This document shows positions 37,292-46,937 of a stretch of 64,000 nucleotides of DNA, piece after piece. Source of the DNA: Acidovorax sp. sic0104 (GTDB lineage Bacteria > Pseudomonadota > Gammaproteobacteria > Burkholderiales > Burkholderiaceae_C). The position numbers were made by a program, and so were the translations under genes. A model generated the notes under the pieces. That model did not search any database and was not told the DNA's origin. It saw nothing but the letters and a program-made list of their open reading frames with translations. The stretch lies in the NCBI RefSeq assembly GCF_019219095.1, contig NZ_JAHUWH010000002.1, positions 310,001 to 374,000 on the forward strand. Direction: 5' to 3'. The stretch's first letter is position 1. The number at the start of each line of letters is the position of its first letter.

Positions 37292-39091
37292 ATGCAAGCC
37301 ACCGACACGGGCTCCTCGCCCCCCTCCCCGCCCCCAGCGCCCCCAGTTCCCACCGCCAGCCTGACCGCACGCCTCCAACGGTTGTCGGTCTACTTTGGAA
37401 ACCAGCGGCTGGCCTGGAGCCTGGCCATCGTGGCCACGCTGGTGGGGGCCATCACCGAACCACTGATCCCCGCCCTGCTGCAGCCGCTGCTGGACCGGGG
37501 CTTCACCCAGGGCACGCTGCAGCTTTGGATGGTTCCGCTGGCCATTCTGGGCATCTTCTTCGTACGGGGGTTGGCGCAGTTCGTTGGGCAGTACGCGCTG
37601 GCACGCATCGCCAACGAAGGCATGCTGATACTGCGCAAATCCTTGTTCGACCGCGTCCTGGCGGCCGAAATGGGCCTGTTCACCCGCCAGTCGGCGAGCG
37701 CCCTGTCCAACACCGTGGTGTACGAGGTGCAGACCGGTGCCACGCTGCTGGTACAGGCCTTGATGGGGCTGTCGCGCGATGGTTTCACGCTGCTGGCGCT
37801 GCTGTTCTACCTGCTCTACCTGAACTGGCAGCTCACGCTGATCGTGGCGGTGGTGGTGCCGGGCGTCGCCTGGATCATGAAGACGCTGTCCAAGCGCCTG
37901 TACCACCTGACCAAGAGCAGTCAGCAGGCCACGGACGAACTCGCCTACGTGGTCGAAGAAAACGTGCTGGCGCACCGCATGGTGCGGCTGCATGGTGCGC
38001 AGGCAGGCCAGGCGGACCGGTTTGCCGGGCTCAGCGGCAGCCTGCGGCGCTTGGCCATCAAGTCCACGATCGCCTCGGCGGCGATGACGCCGCTCACACA
38101 GTTGCTGGCCGCTGCCGCCCTGTCGGTGGTGATCTGCATCGCGCTGTGGCAAAGCCGTGGCGCAGTGGACGCCAAGGATGTCACGGTCGGTGGATTCGTG
38201 TCTTTCATCACGGCGATGCTGATGCTGATCGCACCGATCCGCCGGCTGGCCGACGTGGCCAGCCCGGTCACGCGTGGCGTGGCGGCGCTGGAGCGCGGCC
38301 TGGCCCTTCTGGGCGATACCGGGGCCGAGAGCGGCGGGCGGTACTGCGCTGGCCGGGTTCGAGGCGAGTTGGCGCTGGAGCAGGTCACGGTGTCTTTCGG
38401 ACCCGACCACGCACCGGCCCTTGATGGCGTGAGCCTGCGCGTCAAGCCCGGAGAAATCGTCGCCCTGGTCGGTCCGTCCGGGGCGGGCAAGACGACCCTG
38501 GTCAACCTGCTGCCCCGGTTTGTGATGCCGACATCCGGCAGCATCCTGGTTGACGGACACCCGCTGCCCGACTGGGACCTGGGCTCTCTGCGCTCGCAGT
38601 TCGCGATGGTCAGCCAGGACGTGGTCATGTTCAACGACACCATCGCCGCCAACGTGGCGCTGGGCCGCACCGTGGACGAGAAGCGCGTGCTCGACTGCCT
38701 GGAAGCCGCCAACCTGGCGGCACACGTGGCCGCGCTGCCGCAGGGCATCCACACCATGGTGGGCCACAACGCCACACAGTTGTCGGGCGGACAGCGCCAG
38801 CGACTGGCCATTGCGCGGGCGCTCTACAAGGACGCGCCCATCCTCATCCTGGACGAGGCCACGTCGGCGCTGGACACGGAGTCCGAGCGGCTGGTGCAGG
38901 ACGCTCTGCAGCGCCTGATGCGGGGCCGGACCACGCTGGTGATTGCGCACCGGCTGTCCACCATCGAGCATGCCGACCGCGTGGTGGTGATGGAGCGCGG
39001 GCGCATCGCCGAGCAGGGCACGCACGCCCAGTTGATGGCGGCGGGCGGGCTGTATGCGCGCCTGCAATCACGCCCCGCCGAAAGCGCCTGA
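37292..39091 (+). CDS. msbA: Lipid A export ABC transporter permease/ATP-binding protein MsbA
   Basis: A 599-residue half-transporter that flips lipid A-core across the inner membrane. The transmembrane domain (about 25-330) has six segments (LAIVATLVGAITEPLIPALL, VPLAILGIFFVRGLAQF and others). The ATPase domain has Walker A GPSGAGKTTLVNLLPRF, Q-loop SQDVVMFND, signature LSGGQRQRLAIARAL, Walker B ILILDEATSALDTES and the switch His in VIAHRLSTIEHAD. The N-terminus is Pro-rich. MsbA and generic lipid/peptide exporters are hard to tell apart; no lpxK neighbour is present to confirm. A dispersed repeat copy lies just after the stop. Confidence 0.85.
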   Translation: MQATDTGSSPPSPPPAPPVPTASLTARLQRLSVYFGNQRLAWSLAIVATLVGAITEPLIPALLQPLLDRGFTQGTLQLWMVPLAILGIFFVRGLAQFVGQYALARIANEGMLILRKSLFDRVLAAEMGLFTRQSASALSNTVVYEVQTGATLLVQALMGLSRDGFTLLALLFYLLYLNWQLTLIVAVVVPGVAWIMKTLSKRLYHLTKSSQQATDELAYVVEENVLAHRMVRLHGAQAGQADRFAGLSGSLRRLAIKSTIASAAMTPLTQLLAAAALSVVICIALWQSRGAVDAKDVTVGGFVSFITAMLMLIAPIRRLADVASPVTRGVAALERGLALLGDTGAESGGRYCAGRVRGELALEQVTVSFGPDHAPALDGVSLRVKPGEIVALVGPSGAGKTTLVNLLPRFVMPTSGSILVDGHPLPDWDLGSLRSQFAMVSQDVVMFNDTIAANVALGRTVDEKRVLDCLEAANLAAHVAALPQGIHTMVGHNATQLSGGQRQRLAIARALYKDAPILILDEATSALDTESERLVQDALQRLMRGRTTLVIAHRLSTIEHADRVVVMERGRIAEQGTHAQLMAAGGLYARLQSRPAESA

Positions 39092-39095
39092 CATC

Positions 39096-39150
39096 ATCAA
39101 AAACAATAGCTAGCGACGCTTTCCAGTAAAGCGTTATAGGCCATTGAGAC
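39096..39150. repeat. Dispersed hairpin repeat, copy 4
   Basis: It contains ACGCTTT (39116-39122) pairing with AAAGCGT (39128-39134), flanked by CAATAGCTAGC and TATAGGCCATTGAG. It follows the msbA stop codon and lies between the convergent msbA and ankyrin-repeat genes. Confidence 0.7.
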
Positions 39151-39220
39151 CACTTTTCATGGCGCGGGTGGCTGCGGGCCCGGCAGCCGCAGCGTGCCAG
39201 AGCCCGTGACCACCTGCTCC

Positions 39221-39979
39221 CTACCACTTGCCGCGGTTGGGCTGGCGGCGCCGGATGGCCTCGGCGATCTTCGCTGCCGAGTCCGTGCGGCTGGCGCGCA
39301 TCGCAAAATCGGTGGCGCTCAGTCGCAGCTGATTTCGCAGTGTGGGGTCCGCCCCCTCGTCCAGCAGCAGTTGCACGGACTCCAGCGACCCATAGTGTGC
39401 GGCCATCATCAGCGGTGTGGTGCCGTTGGGCGAGGCAGCGTCGATGTACGCGTGGTTCTCCAGCAGCAGCGCAATGATCTGCGTGTGCTGGGGTGTGCCG
39501 GCCGAAGCGGCGTAGTGCAAAGGAGCCCAGCCAGTCTTGTTCACGTCGGCATCACGGGCAATCAGGGTGCGCGCGATATCCACCTGGCCCTTGATGGCGG
39601 CGAGCATCAACGGGCTTTCGTCCTGCGCGTTGCGCACCTCGACCTTGATGTTGCGCGCCGCCAGCAGCGCTGCCACCGCCTTGAGCGAATCGTTCTGCAG
39701 CGCGATCAGCAGGCCCGCCTGCCCCTTGGCATCCCGTGTGTTCGGGTCGAATCCGCGGCGCAGCAAGGCCGTGATGGCATTGCCATCGTCACGCTGAATG
39801 GCGGAGAAGAAATCTTCGTAAGCGCCTGCCCAGACCCGTGGTGCCAGCAGCCCCGCGGCGATGCCGACAAGCGCCATGCGCCGGTGCAGGGCCGTGTGCG
39901 TGGCTGGTTCCTCTTGCTGCGGTCGGCCCGACACTGCAAGCGACCGATGGGTGCGAAGGCGGGAAGACGCAGCGCTCAT
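39221..39979 (-). CDS. Exported ankyrin-repeat protein
   Basis: A 252-residue protein. A hydrophobic segment near residues 35-52 ([19 protein letters not shown]) may be a signal following an N-terminal extension; an internal ATG at residue 36 could be the true start. Four to five ankyrin repeats follow: [79 protein letters not shown]. The upstream start is coupled to the tatD stop by an ATGA overlap. The function is protein binding of unknown partner. It is a conserved neighbour type beside tatD in this group. Confidence 0.85.
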   Translation of the reverse strand: MSAASSRLRTHRSLAVSGRPQQEEPATHTALHRRMALVGIAAGLLAPRVWAGAYEDFFSAIQRDDGNAITALLRRGFDPNTRDAKGQAGLLIALQNDSLKAVAALLAARNIKVEVRNAQDESPLMLAAIKGQVDIARTLIARDADVNKTGWAPLHYAASAGTPQHTQIIALLLENHAYIDAASPNGTTPLMMAAHYGSLESVQLLLDEGADPTLRNQLRLSATDFAMRASRTDSAAKIAEAIRRRQPNRGKW

Positions 39980-40782
39980 GCCATCACTCCCTTGAACAGG
40001 GTTTCGAAATTGCGGCTCGTGGCCTGTGCCACCTCTTGCACGGTCACGCCCTTGGTTTGCGCCACCTGCCTGGCCACATACGGAACATAGGCCGGACTGT
40101 TGGTCTTGCCCCGGTAAGGCACAGGCGCGAGGTACGGGCTGTCGGTCTCGATGAGCGTGCGCTCCAACGGCACATAGGCCACCACGTCCCGCAGTTCCTG
40201 CGCGCTCTTGAAGGTGACGATGCCCGAGAACGAGATGTAGTAGCCCAGGTCCAGCGCGGCGCGGGCTACCTGCATCGATTCGGTGAAGCAGTGGAACACC
40301 CCACCGGCCAGGTTGCCGGCCCCGTCCTCGCCCTCTTCGCGCAGGATGGCCAGCGTGTCGTCCGAGGCACTGCGGGTGTGGATCACCAGCGGCTTGGCGC
40401 AGGTGCGCGCTGCGCGGATATGGTTGCGAAAGCGATCGCGCTGCCATTCCAGGTCGGCAATGCTGCGCCCGCCCTTGCGGTCTTCCATGCCGTAGTAGTC
40501 CAGGCCCGTCTCGCCGATGGCCACCACGCGCGGCATGGCGGCGCGGGTGAGAAGGTCCTGCACCGTGGGCTCCTGCACGCCCTCGTTGTCGGGGTGCACG
40601 CCCACCGTGCTCCAGAAGTTGTCATGGGCCATGGCCAGGGCGTGGACACCCTCGAACTCTTCGAGCGTGGTGCAGATGCACAGTGCCCTGTCCACCTGCG
40701 CCTCGGCCATGGCCTGGCGGATGGCGGGCAACTGGCTCACCAGTTCCGGAAAATTGAGATGGCAGTGGGAGTCGATGAACAT
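39976..40782 (-). CDS. TatD family metal-dependent hydrolase (DNase)
   Basis: A 268-residue TIM-barrel metallohydrolase. It opens with the metal pair [12 protein letters not shown], has the conserved Glu in [12 protein letters not shown], the His residues in [13 protein letters not shown] and [12 protein letters not shown], and the Asp in [19 protein letters not shown]. TatD enzymes are Mg-dependent 3'-5' DNases linked to DNA repair. Here it starts a two-gene unit with the ankyrin protein. A terminator upstream (40884-40917) separates it from pilZ, so it should have its own promoter in 40783-40883. Confidence 0.93.
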   Translation of the reverse strand: MFIDSHCHLNFPELVSQLPAIRQAMAEAQVDRALCICTTLEEFEGVHALAMAHDNFWSTVGVHPDNEGVQEPTVQDLLTRAAMPRVVAIGETGLDYYGMEDRKGGRSIADLEWQRDRFRNHIRAARTCAKPLVIHTRSASDDTLAILREEGEDGAGNLAGGVFHCFTESMQVARAALDLGYYISFSGIVTFKSAQELRDVVAYVPLERTLIETDSPYLAPVPYRGKTNSPAYVPYVARQVAQTKGVTVQEVAQATSRNFETLFKGVMA

Positions 40783-40883
40783 GCGGTATCAGGAAAACGA
40801 AGCGGTAACAAACGGGGCGGACCGGTGAGTTGCCGGGCAGCGAAGCTAGTGCGACCACCCTGGCGCGCGTAAGTTCTGCCCCC

Positions 40884-40917
40884 AATAAAAATGCCGACAC
40901 GCCTGCGCGGGTCGGCA
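40884..40917 (-). terminator. Terminator after pilZ
   Basis: TGCCGAC (40892-40898) pairs with GTCGGCA (40911-40917). On the minus strand the hairpin is followed by ATTTTTAT, 19 bases after the pilZ stop codon. It ends the mltG-tmk-holB-pilZ operon. Confidence 0.75.
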
Positions 40918-40935
40918 CCGGGCACGCAGGCCGTG

Positions 40936-41295
40936 TCAGATGGTCTGGGTAGGACGGTCGGAGCCCAGGGCCGTGCCCAGGATTTCCTCGATCTTGACCT
41001 TGAGCTGGCGCGATTTCTCGTCCTTGGGAAACTGGATGCCCACGCCCTGGGTGCGGTTGCCCGCCGCACGGGCCGGGGTCACCCAGGCCACACGGCCTGC
41101 CACGGGATAGCGCTGCGTGTCGTCGGGCAGGGTCAGCAGCACATAGACATCGTCACCCAGCTTGTAGTCGCGCTGGGTAGGGACAAAAATGCCCCCTTCG
41201 CCAAAAAAAGGAATGTAGGCCGCGTACAAGGCCGCCTTTTCCTTGATGGCCAGCTGCATGACGCTGGGGCGGGGGGCTGTGGATGGACTGCTCAT
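40936..41295 (-). CDS. pilZ: PilZ domain protein, type IV pilus-associated
   Basis: A 119-residue single PilZ domain with IKEKAALYAAYIPFFGEGG, YVLLTLPDDTQRYPVAGRV and WVTPARAAGNRTQGVGIQF. It lacks the RxxxR and DxSxxG motifs used for cyclic di-GMP binding, like the pilus-biogenesis PilZ proteins that pair with FimX/PilB. Its start overlaps the holB stop (ATGA). The tmk-holB-pilZ order is widely conserved in beta- and gammaproteobacteria. Confidence 0.93.
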   Translation of the reverse strand: MSSPSTAPRPSVMQLAIKEKAALYAAYIPFFGEGGIFVPTQRDYKLGDDVYVLLTLPDDTQRYPVAGRVAWVTPARAAGNRTQGVGIQFPKDEKSRQLKVKIEEILGTALGSDRPTQTI

Positions 41296-42326
41296 GGGTG
41301 GGTGCCTGGGGCTGGTTGCCTTGAGTGTAGGGTGTTTCGCGCCTGCGCCACAAGCGCCTCCAGCATGAGCCCTGCATTGAACGGATGCTCTGCCGTGCGC
41401 GCCTCCTTGGCCAGCGCGCGCGACCAGCGCGTGAGCGCGCCCAGCGGCGGCACGGCCTTGGGCAGGTCAGCGGGCGCAAAGTACCGCGGCGCGGCGCCTA
41501 CGCTGGCGGACAGCAGGTCGTGGCAGAGCTTCTGTAGCGCATCGATGGCCTGGGCTGGCGCCCAGTCGCCGAAGGCAGTGACGTCGCCCTTGGCCATGGC
41601 CTGGGGCAAGGCAGACCACGCCTGCGGGCTGCGGCCCGATTGCGCCAGCGCCAGCGCGTCGTCCGGCCTGCCCCCTGCAGCGCGCAGAAAGGCCTTGGCT
41701 GCATCGTCGGCCACGCCCTGCGCACGCAGCCACTGCAGCATGTCTGTCTCGGCAGGCCAGGCCATCGCATGGCCCAGACAGCGGCTGCGGATGGTGGGCA
41801 GCAACTGGTGCGCGGCCTCGCTGGCCAGCACGAAGCGCACATCGCCGGGCGGCTCCTCCAGCGTCTTGAGCAACGCGTTGGCCGTGATGTGGTTCATCTG
41901 CTCGGCCGGGTACACCAGCACGGCCTTGCCGCGGCCCCGGGCCGAGGTGCGCTGCGAGAACTCCACCGCGTCGCGCATGGCCTCCACGCGGATCTCGCGG
42001 CTGGGCTTGCGCTTCTTGTCGTCGATGTCGGCCTGCGCCTTCTCGGACAGGGGCCAGCCCAGCGCCATCATCTGAACCTCGGGCATCAAAACGCACAGGT
42101 CGGCATGGGTGCGCACCTCGATGGCGTGGCAGCTGCCGCACTGGCCGCAGGCGCCCTGCGGGCCCGGTGTGTCGCACAGCCATGCGCGCACCAGCTCCAG
42201 ACCGAGCGCGTACTGCCCCAGGCCTGACGGCCCCTGCAGCAGCCAAGCATGGCCGCGCTGCGCCAGCAGGCTGGTGCGCTGCGCGGCGATCCAGGGTGCC
42301 ATCGCGGTGGCCCCGCCGTCGCTCAT
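41292..42326 (-). CDS. holB: DNA polymerase III subunit delta'
   Basis: A 344-residue clamp-loader subunit. It begins [20 protein letters not shown], with the modified P-loop [10 protein letters not shown] (delta' does not hydrolyse ATP), a zinc module with four Cys ([14 protein letters not shown] plus upstream Cys), and [20 protein letters not shown] with the SRC-type sensor TIRSRCL. The ATG at 42326 overlaps the tmk stop. A longer in-frame reading upstream lies inside tmk and is a shadow. Confidence 0.93.
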   Translation of the reverse strand: MSDGGATAMAPWIAAQRTSLLAQRGHAWLLQGPSGLGQYALGLELVRAWLCDTPGPQGACGQCGSCHAIEVRTHADLCVLMPEVQMMALGWPLSEKAQADIDDKKRKPSREIRVEAMRDAVEFSQRTSARGRGKAVLVYPAEQMNHITANALLKTLEEPPGDVRFVLASEAAHQLLPTIRSRCLGHAMAWPAETDMLQWLRAQGVADDAAKAFLRAAGGRPDDALALAQSGRSPQAWSALPQAMAKGDVTAFGDWAPAQAIDALQKLCHDLLSASVGAAPRYFAPADLPKAVPPLGALTRWSRALAKEARTAEHPFNAGLMLEALVAQARNTLHSRQPAPGTHP

Positions 42327-42997
42327 CGGGGGCCTCCCTGCGAAGCCACCATGATCGCCAGCCACCCCTTGCGCACGAAAACGCTGGTGAGCTGCTGCCA
42401 GACGCGGTGGCGGTCCTGCGCGGCGTCCAGCCGGGCAAAGCGCTCTGGTGCTGCGGTTGCGCGGTCGGCATAGCCCTGTGCCACGCGGCGGAAGAACTCG
42501 ACCGGTTGGGATTCGAAACGGTCGGGCACGCGCGCGCCAGCCAGGCGCTCGGCCGCCACCTCGGGGGCGAGGTCGAACCACACCGTCAGGTCGGGTTCGC
42601 GCATCAAAGTGGCATCTGGAGCAAGTCCAGTCTGCGCCAGGCGCTCCAAAGTCGATAGCACGCCCAGGTCGAACCCGCGCCCCGCGCCCTGGTAGGCGAA
42701 CGTGGCGTCGGTGAAACGGTCGCACAGCACCACCTCGCCGCGCGCGAGCGCCGGCTCGATCACGTTCAGCAGATGGTCGCGGCGCGCGGCAAAGATGAGC
42801 AGGGACTCAGTGAGCGCGTCCATGGGGTCGGCCAGCACCATTTCGCGCAGCTTCTCGGCCAGCGGCGTTCCGCCGGGCTCGCGGCTGACGGTGACGGTAC
42901 GGCCCTGCGCGCGGAACGCCGTGGCCAGGCCTTCGATGTGCGAGGACTTGCCCGCGCCGTCGATGCCTTCGAAGCTGATGAACAGTCCCTGGCTCAT
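42323..42997 (-). CDS. tmk: Thymidylate kinase
   Basis: A 224-residue enzyme that phosphorylates dTMP to dTDP. The P-loop is [16 protein letters not shown] (residues 8-23), followed by the dTMP-binding [14 protein letters not shown], the DRF motif in [18 protein letters not shown] and the LID region near [17 protein letters not shown] sequence. Start and stop each overlap a neighbour by 4 bases (mltG before, holB after). Confidence 0.96.
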   Translation of the reverse strand: MSQGLFISFEGIDGAGKSSHIEGLATAFRAQGRTVTVSREPGGTPLAEKLREMVLADPMDALTESLLIFAARRDHLLNVIEPALARGEVVLCDRFTDATFAYQGAGRGFDLGVLSTLERLAQTGLAPDATLMREPDLTVWFDLAPEVAAERLAGARVPDRFESQPVEFFRRVAQGYADRATAAPERFARLDAAQDRHRVWQQLTSVFVRKGWLAIMVASQGGPR

Positions 42998-44016
42998 TGC
43001 CCACCCTTCTGGTACCGGTTGACGGCACGGTTGTGCTCTTCCAGCGACGCGCTGAAGTGGCTGGTTCCGTCGCCCTTGGCCACGAAGTACAGGGCGCGCG
43101 TCGCCTCGGGCTGCACGGCGGCCAGCAGCGCGGCCTTGCCCGGCATGGCGATCGGCGTGGGCGGCAGGCCCGCGCGGGTGTAGGTGTTCCAGGGAGTGTC
43201 CGCCTGCAGGTCGCGCTTGCGCAGGTTGCCGTCGAACTTCTCGCCCAGGCCGTAGATCACGGTCGGGTCGGTCTGCAGCAGCATGCCCACACGCAGCCGG
43301 TTCGCGAACACGCCGGCGATCTGCGCACGGTCGCTGGCGCGGCCGGTTTCCTTCTCGACAATGCTCGCGAGGATGAGGGCTTCATCGGCCGACTTCAGCG
43401 GAGTGTCGGCCGCGCGCTGCGCCCAGGCCGCCTCGAGCTTGCGGTCCATCGCGTGCATGGCGCGGCGCAGCAGGGCGACTTCGCTCGAACCCTTGGCGTA
43501 GGCGTACGTATCGGGGAAGAACCTTCCTTCCGGCGCCACGCCGGGGCGGCCCAGCTGTGCCATCAGGGCCTCGTCCGTCAGGGAGGCGGCATCGTGCTTG
43601 AGCTGCTCTTCCTTGGCGAGCGCCTGGCGCACCTGGCGCCAGTTCCAGCCTTCGACCAGGGTCAGCGCGCGCAGGGACTCTTCGCCCCGCACCAGCTTGT
43701 TGAGCAGATCGCGCGGCGTGGTGCCGGGCGGGATCTCGTAATTGCCGGCCTTCATGGCACGGTCCTGGCCGGAGAAGCGGAACCAGGCATACAGCAGCCG
43801 GGCATCGGTCTGCGCGCCGGCGGCCACCACGTCGCGGGCAATGCCCCGAGGGGTGGTGCCGGGCTCGATGGCCAGCTCCAGCGGCTCGCCGCCGGTGACC
43901 AGCGGCTGGTGCAGCCACCAGAAGGCGGCGCCGCCGGCACCGATGAGAACCACCAAGATCAAAGCCAGTAGACGTCGCACAACCCTGATGAATGTATGTG
44001 TAGAACCGGGCATCAT
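42994..44016 (-). CDS. mltG: Endolytic murein transglycosylase MltG
   Basis: A 340-residue inner-membrane enzyme that cuts nascent glycan strands and sets their length. An N-terminal membrane anchor ([22 protein letters not shown], shown only in part) is followed by a LysM-like segment, then the YceG domain with [16 protein letters not shown], the catalytic Glu in [15 protein letters not shown] (about 215-230), and [14 protein letters not shown] and [17 protein letters not shown]. It is first in the operon mltG-tmk-holB-pilZ. ATG codons at 44016 and 44013 are both possible. Divergent ygfZ begins 9 bases away, so the promoters must overlap the genes. Confidence 0.95.
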   Translation of the reverse strand: MMPGSTHTFIRVVRRLLALILVVLIGAGGAAFWWLHQPLVTGGEPLELAIEPGTTPRGIARDVVAAGAQTDARLLYAWFRFSGQDRAMKAGNYEIPPGTTPRDLLNKLVRGEESLRALTLVEGWNWRQVRQALAKEEQLKHDAASLTDEALMAQLGRPGVAPEGRFFPDTYAYAKGSSEVALLRRAMHAMDRKLEAAWAQRAADTPLKSADEALILASIVEKETGRASDRAQIAGVFANRLRVGMLLQTDPTVIYGLGEKFDGNLRKRDLQADTPWNTYTRAGLPPTPIAMPGKAALLAAVQPEATRALYFVAKGDGTSHFSASLEEHNRAVNRYQKGGQ

Positions 44017-44025
44017 AATTCAGCG

Positions 44026-44940
44026 ATGACCCACCCTCTGAATGGCATTGCCCCCCTGTCCCATCTCGGCGTGATTCGCGTGGAAGGCGAAGACGCCGCC
44101 AAGTTCCTGCACGGCCAGCTCACCCAGGATTTCGCGCTCCTGGGCACGGACCAGGCGCGCCTGGCGGCCTTCCTGTCGGCCAAGGGCCGCATGCAGGCCA
44201 CCTTCATCGGCTTCAAGCGCAGCGCCACGGAGATCCTGCTGCTGTGCAGCCCCGACCTGCTGCCGCCCACGCTCAAGCGCCTGTCGATGTTCGTGCTGCG
44301 CGCGAAGGCCAGGCTCACCGATGCCACCGCCGACTTTGCGCTGTACGGCCTGGCGGGCGATGCGGTCGCTGCCCTGCCCCAGGGCGCCCAGCCCGCCTGG
44401 ACCAAGGCGGACGTGGGTGCGGCGTCCGTGGTGCATCTCTACCCCGCAGACGGCCAGCCCCGCGCGCTGTGGGTGGCGCCCGTGGCCGAACCCGCGCCGG
44501 CCGGCGCTGCGCTGGAGCCGAACCTGTGGGCCTGGGGCGAGGTCCGAAGCGGCGTCGCAACGCTGACCACCCCGGTGGTCGAAGCCTTCGTGCCGCAGAT
44601 GCTGAACTACGAATCCGTGGGCGGCGTGAATTTCAAGAAGGGCTGCTACCCCGGCCAGGAAGTGGTGGCGCGCAGCCAGTTCCGCGGTACGCTGAAGCGG
44701 CGAGCGTACGTGGTGCATGCGGATGCTCCGCTGGCTGTGGGCGCAGAAGTGTTCAGCACCAATGAGCTGGAGCAGCCTTGCGGCACCGTCGTGCAGGTCG
44801 CGGCAGCACCTGCAGGGGGTTTCGACGCCATCGTGTCGCTGCAGATCGCAGCCGCGCAAGACAGCCTGCAGGTGGGCGCGCCAGACGGCGTGGCGCTGGC
44901 CGTGCAGCCTCTGCCCTACGCGCTGCTCGAAGATATCTGA
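44026..44940 (+). CDS. ygfZ: Folate-binding protein YgfZ
   Basis: A 304-residue GcvT-like protein that supports iron-sulphur cluster assembly or repair with tetrahydrofolate. It carries the family hallmark KGCYPGQEVVARSQFRG (about residues 205-221) with the essential Cys, and an N-terminal GVIRVEGEDAAKFLHGQLTQ. The ATG at 44026 fits the family start. It is divergent from mltG with only 9 bases between start codons. A dispersed repeat begins at its stop. Confidence 0.93.
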   Translation: MTHPLNGIAPLSHLGVIRVEGEDAAKFLHGQLTQDFALLGTDQARLAAFLSAKGRMQATFIGFKRSATEILLLCSPDLLPPTLKRLSMFVLRAKARLTDATADFALYGLAGDAVAALPQGAQPAWTKADVGAASVVHLYPADGQPRALWVAPVAEPAPAGAALEPNLWAWGEVRSGVATLTTPVVEAFVPQMLNYESVGGVNFKKGCYPGQEVVARSQFRGTLKRRAYVVHADAPLAVGAEVFSTNELEQPCGTVVQVAAAPAGGFDAIVSLQIAAAQDSLQVGAPDGVALAVQPLPYALLEDI

Positions 44941-45006
44941 TCAAAAACCGGCTCTACCGCACTACTGGCAAGCGGTAGATGCTACCATTTTCATAGCAAA
45001 AAAGGT
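44941..45006. repeat. Dispersed hairpin repeat, copy 5
   Basis: The stem is CTACCGC (44954-44960) with GCGGTAG (44972-44978), then the tail GCTACCATTTTCATAGCA (44981-44998). It lies between the convergent ygfZ and thioesterase-GNAT genes, where it could terminate either. Confidence 0.75.
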
Positions 45007-45020
45007 TTCGATGGCGGGCG

Positions 45021-45911
45021 TTACAGGCGCTGCGCCATCGCGATGTGCGCAATGCCGGCTTCTTCGTACGGCTCGCCCACCACGCTGAAGCCCGCGCGGC
45101 GGTAGAAGCCCTCGGCGCTGCGCTGCGCGTGCAATTGCACCTCACGGTCGCCCCGGGCGCGGGCGGCCGTCACCAGCGCGTCGAGCAGCTGCCGCCCCCA
45201 GCGCCCGCCACGCACGGAGCGGTCCACTGCCATGCGTCCGATGCGCCCGATGCCCGGCTCGGGCTGCAGCAGGCGGCCCGCAGCGATCGGCATGCCCAGG
45301 CGGTTGTAGAGCACGGCGTGGCGCGCCGAGATGTCATTCGCATCGGCTTCGATCTCTGCGGGAATGCCCTGCTCGCGCACGAACACATCGGTGCGCACGC
45401 GACCCGCGTCGCGGCCCAGTGTGTTCCAGTCGCCGGTCTTCGCCTCGGCCATGTCGTGGCCAGCCTCGAAGCCGTCGAAGATGGCGCGCAGCGCGGGCGG
45501 CACCGGGCGCGAGGTCTGCGTGGCCGGGTCGGCGAACACGTAGACCAGCTCGGCCGAGATCAGCAGCCGGTCGCCGCTGAAAATGCCCGCCTGGAACACG
45601 CACGACGAGTTGCCGATGCGCGCGCATTTGAGTGCCACGTCCAGCGTGTCATCGAGCCGCGCCGACGCGTGGTACTCCACGGTGGCTTTCTTCACGTACA
45701 TCTCGCCGCCCAGGGCGTGCATGCTGCTCTCGTAAGGCAGCCCCAGCGCCCGCCAGTAGTCGGACATGGCTGTGTCGATGTACATCAGATAGTGGGCGTT
45801 GAACACGATCTTCTGCATGTCCACCTCGGCCCAGCGCACGCGCAGGCGGTGGAACAGTCGGAAATCACGGCGTTGCATGGTGTCTGGGCTCTCCATTTTC
45901 TGGCGGGTCAT
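45021..45911 (-). CDS. Fusion of a YbgC/FadM-type acyl-CoA thioesterase and a GNAT acetyltransferase
   Basis: A 296-residue two-domain protein. Residues about 15-145 form a hot-dog (4HBT) thioesterase domain: RVRWAEVDMQKIVFNAHYL with the catalytic-type Asp, YVKKATVEYHASARLDD, and RIGNSSCVFQAGIF. Residues about 160-296 form a GNAT domain: VRTDVFVREQGIPAEIE (ElaA-like), RIGRMAVDRSVRGGRWGRQL with the acetyl-CoA pyrophosphate loop, and AQRSAEGFYRRAGFSVVGEP. The frame is continuous. The start at 45911 overlaps the hydrolase stop by 4 bases. The fusion suggests acyl-CoA chemistry on one substrate in two steps, but the substrate is unknown. Confidence 0.88.
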   Translation of the reverse strand: MTRQKMESPDTMQRRDFRLFHRLRVRWAEVDMQKIVFNAHYLMYIDTAMSDYWRALGLPYESSMHALGGEMYVKKATVEYHASARLDDTLDVALKCARIGNSSCVFQAGIFSGDRLLISAELVYVFADPATQTSRPVPPALRAIFDGFEAGHDMAEAKTGDWNTLGRDAGRVRTDVFVREQGIPAEIEADANDISARHAVLYNRLGMPIAAGRLLQPEPGIGRIGRMAVDRSVRGGRWGRQLLDALVTAARARGDREVQLHAQRSAEGFYRRAGFSVVGEPYEEAGIAHIAMAQRL

Positions 45912-46873
45912 GAAAGGCCGAACGCAGCACGCAATGCACGTGCCGCGTCGGCGTGGGCCTGGCGCGCCTCGGGAATGGCGCGGCCCATCTTGATGAATTC
46001 GTGCGTCACGCCGCGGTAGATGTCAAGGTCCACCGGCACGCCAGCGAGCCGGAGCTTGTCGGCATAGTCCACGCCCTCGTCCACCAGCGGGTCGCACTCG
46101 GCCAGGCCGATCCAGGCCGGTGCCACGCCATCCACGTCGGGCGCGAGCAACGGAGCAAAACGCCAGTCCTCACGCTCCTGGCGGCTTCGCACATAGTTGC
46201 CGAAGAACCAGCTGATGGCGGGCTCCTCCAGCACCAGGCCGTGCGAGAAGGTCGTGTGCGACGGCGTGTCCTGGTGTGCGGCGCACCCGGGGTAGATCAG
46301 CAGCTGCAGGGCCAGCGGCAGGCCCGCGTCGCGCGCCAGGATGGCGTTCACGGCAGCCAGGGTGCCGCCCGCGCTGTCGCCGCCCACGGCCAGGCGTGCG
46401 GGGTCGGCACCCAGCTCGGCCGCATGCGCTGAAAGCCAGGCCAGCGCGTCCCAGGCGTCGTTGCTGGCGGTCGGAAAGCGATGCTCGGGCGCGAGGCGGT
46501 AGTCCAGCGACACCACCATGCACCCGGCCAGGCGTGCCAGCTCGCGGCACAGGATGTCGTGCGTGGCAATGTTGCCGATGGTGAAACCGCCGCCGTGCGT
46601 GTACAGCAGGAGAGGCAGGCCGGTGTCGGCGCTGGGTGCGTACAGGCGTGCGGGCAGCGCATGCCCGTCACGGGCCGGGATGGTCAGGTCCTCGACGCGT
46701 GCGAGCGCGGCCTTGGGCACTTCCAGCACGTCCGCCCCGGCCTGGTAGGCCACGCGGGCATCCTGGGGCGAGCGCGTGTGCAGCGGCGGGTGACCGGCGC
46801 GGGCCATGCGCTCGAGCACGCTGCGCATCTGGGGGGTGAGGCGGGTGTGGTGGATGTTCAGGTCGGTGGTCAA
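45908..46873 (-). CDS. Alpha/beta hydrolase of the hormone-sensitive lipase (HSL) group
   Basis: A carboxylesterase-type hydrolase of about 321 residues. It has the HSL oxyanion motif HGGGFTIGN, the nucleophile GDSAGGTLA, and catalytic Asp and His near AECDPLVDEGVDYA and GVTHEFIKMG. No ATG fits the usual start. A TTG at 46873 (M-TTDLNIHH) gives the family length; an ATG at 46828 or a TTG at 46906 are alternatives. It overlaps the thioesterase-GNAT gene by 4 bases and follows the exported hydratase by about 60 bases, so the three may be one transcription unit. Confidence 0.88.
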   Translation of the reverse strand: MTTDLNIHHTRLTPQMRSVLERMARAGHPPLHTRSPQDARVAYQAGADVLEVPKAALARVEDLTIPARDGHALPARLYAPSADTGLPLLLYTHGGGFTIGNIATHDILCRELARLAGCMVVSLDYRLAPEHRFPTASNDAWDALAWLSAHAAELGADPARLAVGGDSAGGTLAAVNAILARDAGLPLALQLLIYPGCAAHQDTPSHTTFSHGLVLEEPAISWFFGNYVRSRQEREDWRFAPLLAPDVDGVAPAWIGLAECDPLVDEGVDYADKLRLAGVPVDLDIYRGVTHEFIKMGRAIPEARQAHADAARALRAAFGLS

Positions 46874-46937
46874 TGGTCGGTCTCTGGCAAAAGCCGCGCC
46901 CGTCAAAGGAAGGAGGGGACGGGCGCGGGTGCAGGTT

